Assembly (NCBI GenBank): GCA_963422565.1
Contig: OY730228.1
Coordinates: 2,604,001 to 2,668,000, forward strand
Source of the DNA: G963422565 sp963422565
GTDB taxonomy: Bacteria; Pseudomonadota; Alphaproteobacteria; MPNO01
Reading direction: 5' to 3'
DNA: 64,000 nucleotides
Positions within the stretch are counted from its first letter, which is position 1. The number at the start of each line of letters is the position of its first letter. A program made the position numbers and the translations under genes. Under the pieces are notes generated by a model. The model saw only the letters and a list, made by a program, of their open reading frames with translations. It was not told where the DNA came from and ran no database searches. Positions 59,140 through 64,000 of this stretch are shown here, in pieces.

Positions 59140-60032
59140 TGGCGTCCGGACCGCGCGATGCGGGCGCCGCAGCCGGCGCGGCCTGGATGCTGCTGGCGGC
59201 AGCGATGTACACCGTGACCGGTGCCACCGTGCGCCAGCTCGCGGAAGCCTACTCGGTCTTCGAGGTCGGGTTCTTCCGCAGCATCGTCGCGGTCGCGATC
59301 CTGCTGCCTCTCGCCCTGCGGCCCGCGCGCCGCGCCGAGGAGGGGCCGCGCGACCGCTGGCGGGGGCTGCGGACCCGCAGGCTGCCGCTGCATCTCCTGC
59401 GGACGGCGCTCGCCTATGTCGGCATCATGTGCTGGTTCTTCGCGGTCTCGCGCATCCCGCTCGCCGAGTATTACGCGCTCCAGTTCCTGACCCCGCTGTT
59501 CACTTTGGCCGGGGCGGTGCTCCTGCTCGGCGAGCGGGCGGGCCTCCGGCACTGGTTCGCGGCCCTTGTCGGGCTGGCCGGTGCCTGGGTCGTCCTGCGA
59601 CCGGGGCTGGTCCCGGTCGGGCCGGGCGCGCTGGCCGCGCTCGGGGCGGCGCTGTTCTTCGCTGCGACCAACTGCACGGTGCGGGTGCTGACGCGGACCG
59701 ACTCGGCCCGGGTGATCGTGACCTGGGGCAATCTGCTGCTGATCCCGATGTCGCTGATCCCGGCGCTGCCGGTCTGGGTGACCCCGAGCTGGTTGGACCT
59801 GGGCTGGCTGTGCAGCGTCGGGGTCACCGGCACCGCCGCTCAGTTCGCGATTACCCGGGCGGTGGGTGCGGCCGACGCGCGAATCGTTCAGCCGTTCGAC
59901 TTCGCCCGACTGCCCTTCGCCGCGGCGCTGGGCTGGATCGTCTTCGGCGAGGGCCTCGACCCGTGGACCTGGGCCGGGGCGCTGATGATCTTCGCCGCGG
60001 GGCTCTACGTGCTCCGCCTCGAGCGCCGTTGA
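59139..60032 (+). CDS. EamA/DMT-family transporter
   Basis: A 297-residue ten-helix permease with two EamA halves; AEYYALQFLTPLFTLAGAVL and the C-terminal GWIVFGEGLDPWTWAGALMI are typical. Translationally coupled to the carbamoylase-type gene (TGATG), suggesting transport of its substrate or product. Normal length, unlike the EamA gene at 45155. Confidence 0.92.
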   Translation: MASGPRDAGAAAGAAWMLLAAAMYTVTGATVRQLAEAYSVFEVGFFRSIVAVAILLPLALRPARRAEEGPRDRWRGLRTRRLPLHLLRTALAYVGIMCWFFAVSRIPLAEYYALQFLTPLFTLAGAVLLLGERAGLRHWFAALVGLAGAWVVLRPGLVPVGPGALAALGAALFFAATNCTVRVLTRTDSARVIVTWGNLLLIPMSLIPALPVWVTPSWLDLGWLCSVGVTGTAAQFAITRAVGAADARIVQPFDFARLPFAAALGWIVFGEGLDPWTWAGALMIFAAGLYVLRLERR

Positions 60033-60047
60033 GCGCCGCCGCCGCGG

Positions 60048-60551
60048 TCAGGCGGAGACGTAGGCGTCTCGGGCGACACCGGCGAGATTCACCCCTTCGA
60101 TCCGGATCAGCCTGGTATCGCTCTCCCGGCGCGGGGAGTGCAGGTCGCCCTCGTTGTAGAGCGCCGCCATGCCGGGGGCGAGCGTGTAGACGCGGACCGG
60201 CTCGACCACGCCCGGCTCGCCTCCGGCGGGCGCCTTGAGCTTGCGCCACTCGGTCATCTCGGTCGCGCCCTCGGCCTGGCCGTAGATCGCCCAGGACGGA
60301 CCGTGGTCGTGCGGCGCGCTCTTCCTGGCGCCCTTGTAGACATGGGCGAGGATGCAGAAGCCGAAATCGGGGTCCTCATGGAGAATCTTGCGCCCCTCGT
60401 CGTTGTCCGGGCCGAGATGGGCGGCGACGAAGTCGGGATCCTCGAGCGCCGTCTCGAGATGACGGCGCACGCGCTCGCGCCCGTCGGGGCCCGGATCCTC
60501 GGCGATGGCCGCGCGGCAGTGCGCGGCGAACTCTTCCAGCGTGTAGCCCAT
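60048..60551 (-). CDS. Cupin protein, cysteine-dioxygenase-like
   Basis: A 167-residue protein from ATG 60551 (GGGAGGATCGTG upstream). PHDHGPSWAIYGQAEG holds two His iron ligands, and GDLHSPRRE the third, similar to the thiol-dioxygenase branch of cupins. The exact substrate is unknown. The frame is open further upstream but the extension is Arg-rich and not homologous. Confidence 0.75.
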   Translation of the reverse strand: MGYTLEEFAAHCRAAIAEDPGPDGRERVRRHLETALEDPDFVAAHLGPDNDEGRKILHEDPDFGFCILAHVYKGARKSAPHDHGPSWAIYGQAEGATEMTEWRKLKAPAGGEPGVVEPVRVYTLAPGMAALYNEGDLHSPRRESDTRLIRIEGVNLAGVARDAYVSA

Positions 60552-60880
60552 CACGATCCTCCCGTGCTGTATGCGGGGCCAGTATATTCCCGCGAGCCGG
60601 CGGGTTGGAGAGCGGCCGCGGGAGGTGTCACGGCGATGTCGGCGCGCCGGGCCTCGGCCGGCCGCGACCGGGATGCCCGCATATTTTCGCAAGGGGAGGG
60701 GGTATCAAGGTCGGAGAACTGACTTTGTCCCGGCTCCGCGGGATCGTCGTTTCATCCGCCGACCGCGCAAGAGATGCTGGGCCGGCGGCTCTTCGCGGCC
60801 GCGGGCCCCGAAACCGCGACGCGAAATTCCGGATGAGAAGAGAAATCGGCGGCCCCCGCTTGCGACGACGACCGAGAGGC
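60552..60880. other. Intergenic region
   Basis: 329 bp between two minus-strand genes. I see no gene, RNA or repeat here; frames present are Arg-rich shadows without ribosome sites. Confidence 0.5.
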
Positions 60881-61711
60881 TCAGAGCTTCGCGGTGTTCG
60901 CCGCCGCGTCGGCATAGAGGATATCGCGCACCGCCGCCGTGGCCCTGGCGTGGAAGGCCGCCGCCGGCGGGTCGAAATCGCGGGCCGGAACCGGGGTGGG
61001 CGCGAAATGGCCGTATTCGTCGCGGCCGCGCACCAGGGCGGCGCTGTCCCAGCCGCCGACGGTCTGCGTCGTTTCCGGCGGCATGAAATGCATCGAGACC
61101 CCGATCCGCCGGTCGGCCGCCCGGTTGGGCCCCGAGGCGTGGGCGAGGCGGTAATTGTGCAGCGACATCTGGCCCGGCTCGAGCGGCATGAAGACCGCCG
61201 CGTCCTCGTCGATCCCCGCGCCGATCTCCTGGCCGCGGGTCAGCATGTTGTCCTCGTGATAGCTGTCGTCGTGGGGCAGGACCTCTCCCCTGTGGCTGCC
61301 CGGCATCACCCGCATGCAGCCCGCCTCGATGCTCGCCGGTGACAGGGCCAGCCAGGCGCTGACCACGGTCTCCGACGACAGGCCCCAATAGCGCGTGTCC
61401 TGGTGCCAGGAGACGAAGCTCCGCGAGCCGGCCTCCTTGATCCAGAAAATCGTGTTCCAGCACAGGATGTTCGGGCCGATGATCCGCGCGATAGGATCCA
61501 GGACGCGCGGATCGCGGATCAGGTCGTCGAGCCATTTGAAGAGAAGATGCGACTTGTTGCGTTGGGCCGGACCGAGCCGGCCGCCATTCGCCGCCTCGGC
61601 GGCCTCGAGCCGCCGTCTGAAACGGGCTACCTCGCTCGCGTCCAGGACCGGGAAGGGGAACGCATAGCCGTCCGTTCGGAACTGCGCGATCCGTCTCGGC
61701 GTCATCGACAT
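60881..61711 (-). CDS. Phytanoyl-CoA dioxygenase (PhyH) family protein
   Basis: A 276-residue 2-oxoglutarate/Fe(II)-dependent oxygenase. SWHQDTRYWGL gives the HxD pair and HASGPNRAADRRIGVSMHF the distal His and the Arg that binds 2-oxoglutarate. GCMRVMPGSHRGEVLPH is a family block. The ATG at 61711 is preceded by GAGGAGG, which decides the start against a longer frame. 19 bp after the MBL gene. Confidence 0.88.
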   Translation of the reverse strand: MSMTPRRIAQFRTDGYAFPFPVLDASEVARFRRRLEAAEAANGGRLGPAQRNKSHLLFKWLDDLIRDPRVLDPIARIIGPNILCWNTIFWIKEAGSRSFVSWHQDTRYWGLSSETVVSAWLALSPASIEAGCMRVMPGSHRGEVLPHDDSYHEDNMLTRGQEIGAGIDEDAAVFMPLEPGQMSLHNYRLAHASGPNRAADRRIGVSMHFMPPETTQTVGGWDSAALVRGRDEYGHFAPTPVPARDFDPPAAAFHARATAAVRDILYADAAANTAKL

Positions 61712-61730
61712 CGAACCTCCTCTCCGGCCT

Positions 61731-62531
61731 TCAGGACCCCGCCAGAAACAGCACCTCGGTGCGGCGCGGCAGGTCCTGATAGCTGAGCTCGATCGCCGCG
61801 GACGCGTGGTGTCGGATCGGCCATCTGGCCTTGGCCGCCTCGACGAACGCCTCGACGCCGCCCATCGAGCCGTAATGCATCGGAATGACGAGTGACGGCT
61901 TGATCTGACCCAGCACCTCGAACAGCTCGACATGGCTCATCGTCCACATCCCGTCGATCGGGGCGAAGGCGATGTCGATCCGCCCGAGATCGCGGATCTG
62001 ATCCTGCGACAGCACATGATGCAGATGCGAGATATGGGCGATGCAGAGACCCTGGGATTCGATGACGAACATCGAGTTGTTGTTGGAGAGCCTACCGCCG
62101 AACTCCGAGATGTTGGTCGGGACGCTGCGGACGCGCAGATCCTTCACCGCGACATTGTGGCGGGCGAGCCCGCCCTGCGGGTCCCAGCCGCGCAGCACGT
62201 GCGGGATCGCCGGGTCGGGGAAATGGCTGAAATGCGTGTCGTGCGCCCGGTTCATCGTCGCGAAGGTCGGCGGGCGCGGCGGGCGCACATAGTCATTGTA
62301 GTCGGTGGCGACCAGCACGCCGTCCGGCGACTCCACCTCGAACGTCGAATGGCCGATATAGGCGATGCGCAGATGATGGGGTCGGACCGAGGCCGGCTGG
62401 AAGGAGGCCGGGACCACGCGCGCGGGCGCCTCCGCCATCGGGAAACAGGCCGCCGCCGCGGCGCCCGCCAGGCTCGCCAGCCCGGCGGCGACGCCCAGCC
62501 CCAGGAGGGCTTCGCCAATCCATGACCGCAT
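61731..62531 (-). CDS. MBL-fold metallo-hydrolase, exported
   Basis: A 266-residue protein with a signal peptide (MRSWIGEALLGLGVAAGLAS ... AAACF). The fold is the UlaG/ComA-like MBL class: YIGHSTFEVESPDGVLVATD, ISHLHHVLS, and VIPMHYGSMGG. The classical HxHxDH is replaced by a short form (HFSHFP), as in atypical lactonase-like members, so catalysis is uncertain. Probably co-transcribed with the PhyH gene. Confidence 0.82.
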   Translation of the reverse strand: MRSWIGEALLGLGVAAGLASLAGAAAAACFPMAEAPARVVPASFQPASVRPHHLRIAYIGHSTFEVESPDGVLVATDYNDYVRPPRPPTFATMNRAHDTHFSHFPDPAIPHVLRGWDPQGGLARHNVAVKDLRVRSVPTNISEFGGRLSNNNSMFVIESQGLCIAHISHLHHVLSQDQIRDLGRIDIAFAPIDGMWTMSHVELFEVLGQIKPSLVIPMHYGSMGGVEAFVEAAKARWPIRHHASAAIELSYQDLPRRTEVLFLAGS

Positions 62532-62667
62532 CGACCGTCTCCCGTGCCCGACGGCGGCGCGCCGCAAGCGGGCCGCCCGCGCTATTTTGCCGCCAAGCGG
62601 GCGGGGCGCGTCAAGCGATTGCGCGCGGCCGGCGACTCGGGGAGACTGGCGGCGCGAGGAGCGGCCG

Positions 62668-63345
62668 ATGAGCGACATGTCGACCCGCGAGGGCCATCGT
62701 AAACGGCTGCGGGACCGGTTTTTGAAGGGCGGCGGTCCCGCGCTGGCCGATTACGAGCTGCTCGAGCTCATCCTGTTCGCAATCCAGCGCCGGGACACCA
62801 AGCCGCTAGCGAACCTACTGATCCGTCGTTTCGGGTCTCTGCCGGGGGTTCTGTGCGCCCGCCACGAAGAGCTCGCGGCCGTCGACGGCATCGGCGATGC
62901 GGCCGCGGCGGCGCTGCTCGCGGCCGCCGAGGCGGCGCGCCGGCTTGCCCGCGAAGAGGTCATCGAGGGGGAGATCCTGAGCTCCTGGGAGCGGGTGATC
63001 GACTATCTGCGCATCGTGATGGCGCACCAGAAGACCGAGAGCTTCCGGGTCCTCTTCCTCGACACGCGGAACCGGCTGATCGAGGATGAAGAGCAGCAGC
63101 GGGGCACGGTCAACCACACCCCGATCTATCCGCGCCAGATCGTGGCGCGCGCGCTCGAGCTCAACGCCACCGCCGTCATCCTCGTGCATAACCACCCGTC
63201 GGGAGACCCGACCCCTTCCCAGGCCGACATCGCGATGACGCACGAGGTCCGGGAGGTGGGCAAAGGGCTGGGCGTCACCCTGCACGACCATGTCGTCGTC
63301 GCGCGCGGCGGCCATTCGAGCTTCCGCGCGATGGGGCTGCTCTGA
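62668..63345 (+). CDS. radC: RadC family JAMM/MPN protein
   Basis: A 225-residue protein. The N-terminal HhH (YELLELILF ... AAVDGIGDAAAAALL) precedes the MPN+ metal site H174-x-H176-x10-D187 (LVHNHPSGDPTPSQAD). RadC proteins have a debated role in DNA repair or recombination. Start ATG 62668. Confidence 0.95.
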   Translation: MSDMSTREGHRKRLRDRFLKGGGPALADYELLELILFAIQRRDTKPLANLLIRRFGSLPGVLCARHEELAAVDGIGDAAAAALLAAAEAARRLAREEVIEGEILSSWERVIDYLRIVMAHQKTESFRVLFLDTRNRLIEDEEQQRGTVNHTPIYPRQIVARALELNATAVILVHNHPSGDPTPSQADIAMTHEVREVGKGLGVTLHDHVVVARGGHSSFRAMGLL

Positions 63346-63375
63346 TCGTCTCGTATCCGGGGAGGGCACGCGGCC

Positions 63376-64000
63376 ATGGGGCTTGACGCGGCGGTGATCG
63401 GGGGCGGCCCGGCGGGGCTCTATTTCGGCTATCTGCTCAAGCGCCGGAGCCCGGCCTCGCGCGTGCGCGTCTACGAGCAGAACCCGCCCGGCGCCACCTT
63501 CGGCTTCGGCGTCGTCTTCTCCGACCGCGCGCTCGAGTTCCTGCGGGAAGGCGACCCCGAGACGTTCGCCTGTCTCGATCCGCATATGGAGGCCTGGTCC
63601 GATCTCACCGTGGTTCTCGACGACGCGGCGCTGCCGGTCGACGGCAACGGTTTCGCCGCCATCGGCCGGCTGGCACTGCTCGACCTCCTGCAGGGCCTCT
63701 GCGCGTCGGTCGGGGTGGAGACGGCGTTCGCGCAAAGGGTCCCGGCCGACCGTCTCGGCGCCGAGGTGGATCTCCTGGTCGGCGCCGACGGGGTCAACTC
63801 CTCGGTCCGCGAGACGCGCCGTTTCGCAACGACCATAAGCGAGCGGTCGAACCGCTTTGTCTGGTACGGGACCGGCAAGACCTTCGAGACGCTGAGCCTG
63901 ACTTTCCGGCACGGCGTCGACGGCGTCTATGTCGCCCACCATTACCGCTACAGCCCGACGATGAGCACCTTCATCGTCGAATGCGACGCGGCCACCTGGG
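63376..64000 (+). CDS. FAD-dependent monooxygenase, salicylyl-CoA-5-hydroxylase-like (truncated by the window)
   Basis: 208 codons of a flavoprotein hydroxylase running off the right edge. MGLDAAVIGGGPAGLYF is the FAD motif, GFGVVFSDRALEFL the next block and LLVGADGVNSSVRE the DG motif of aromatic hydroxylases. The wording of the N-terminus matches the salicylyl-CoA 5-hydroxylase/VioD-like group. The C-terminus, needed to tell single-domain from bifunctional forms, is not in view. Confidence 0.85.
   Translation, partial: MGLDAAVIGGGPAGLYFGYLLKRRSPASRVRVYEQNPPGATFGFGVVFSDRALEFLREGDPETFACLDPHMEAWSDLTVVLDDAALPVDGNGFAAIGRLALLDLLQGLCASVGVETAFAQRVPADRLGAEVDLLVGADGVNSSVRETRRFATTISERSNRFVWYGTGKTFETLSLTFRHGVDGVYVAHHYRYSPTMSTFIVECDAATW

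Overview
The window is GC-rich (roughly 65-70% by eye), densely coded DNA. The gene repertoire is that of a metabolically versatile alphaproteobacterium: a TRAP transporter, several Rieske oxygenases, luciferase-like monooxygenases, many small-molecule hydrolases, and the housekeeping order plsY-dprA-topA-rnr that is common in Alphaproteobacteria. No rRNA, tRNA or CRISPR array was seen. Many genes overlap their upstream neighbour by GTGA or ATGA.

Layout. 1-10.2 kb is catabolic and transport: MFS permease, DUF1116 protein, ATZ/TRZ-type amidohydrolase, a dctPQM TRAP transporter (dctP frameshifted), a 2-hydroxyacid dehydrogenase and a TcuA-like flavoprotein. A luciferase-like monooxygenase follows at 10.4-11.5 kb. 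11.5-15.8 kb is an exopolysaccharide operon of the yjbEFGH/gfcABCD type. 15.9-18.0 kb is a coupled cassette of a small protein, a Rieske oxygenase and an SDR; ruvX and a cupin follow. 19,253-29,496 is a 10.2-kb mobile island bounded by 18-bp inverted repeats and a CTAG duplication. It carries an intact IS3 element, an IS5-type transposase remnant, a 1936-residue autotransporter with seven identical 351-bp repeats, and an IS407-like element split by an IS110/IS1111-type element. 29.5-33.1 kb holds an LLM monooxygenase, a flavin reductase, plsY and dprA.

33.3-36.5 kb is a lower-GC foreign cassette (DUF262 protein, AAA ATPase, and a third gene that is broken) lying between dprA and topA; it looks like a decayed defence module. 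36.9-43.7 kb is topA, rnr, a FrnE/DsbA-type oxidoreductase and a glutamine-synthetase-like gene. The FrnE gene has an in-frame UGA exactly at the first cysteine of its CPWC motif with a hairpin just downstream, so it is a strong selenoprotein candidate that ordinary gene calling truncates. 44-64 kb is again catabolic and transport: DUF3179, two EamA permeases, Gfo/Idh, an aldehyde dehydrogenase (frameshifted), a thermonuclease-fold protein, a proline iminopeptidase, two paralogous ring-hydroxylating oxygenase alpha/beta pairs with an amidohydrolase and an aminotransferase between them, a carbamoylase-type amidohydrolase, PhyH, an MBL protein, radC, and the start of a FAD monooxygenase.

Three genes carry single-base deletions that break otherwise conserved frames; two are at CCC-to-CC positions and could be consensus errors. 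All functions are inferred from motifs recognised by eye; no searches were run.
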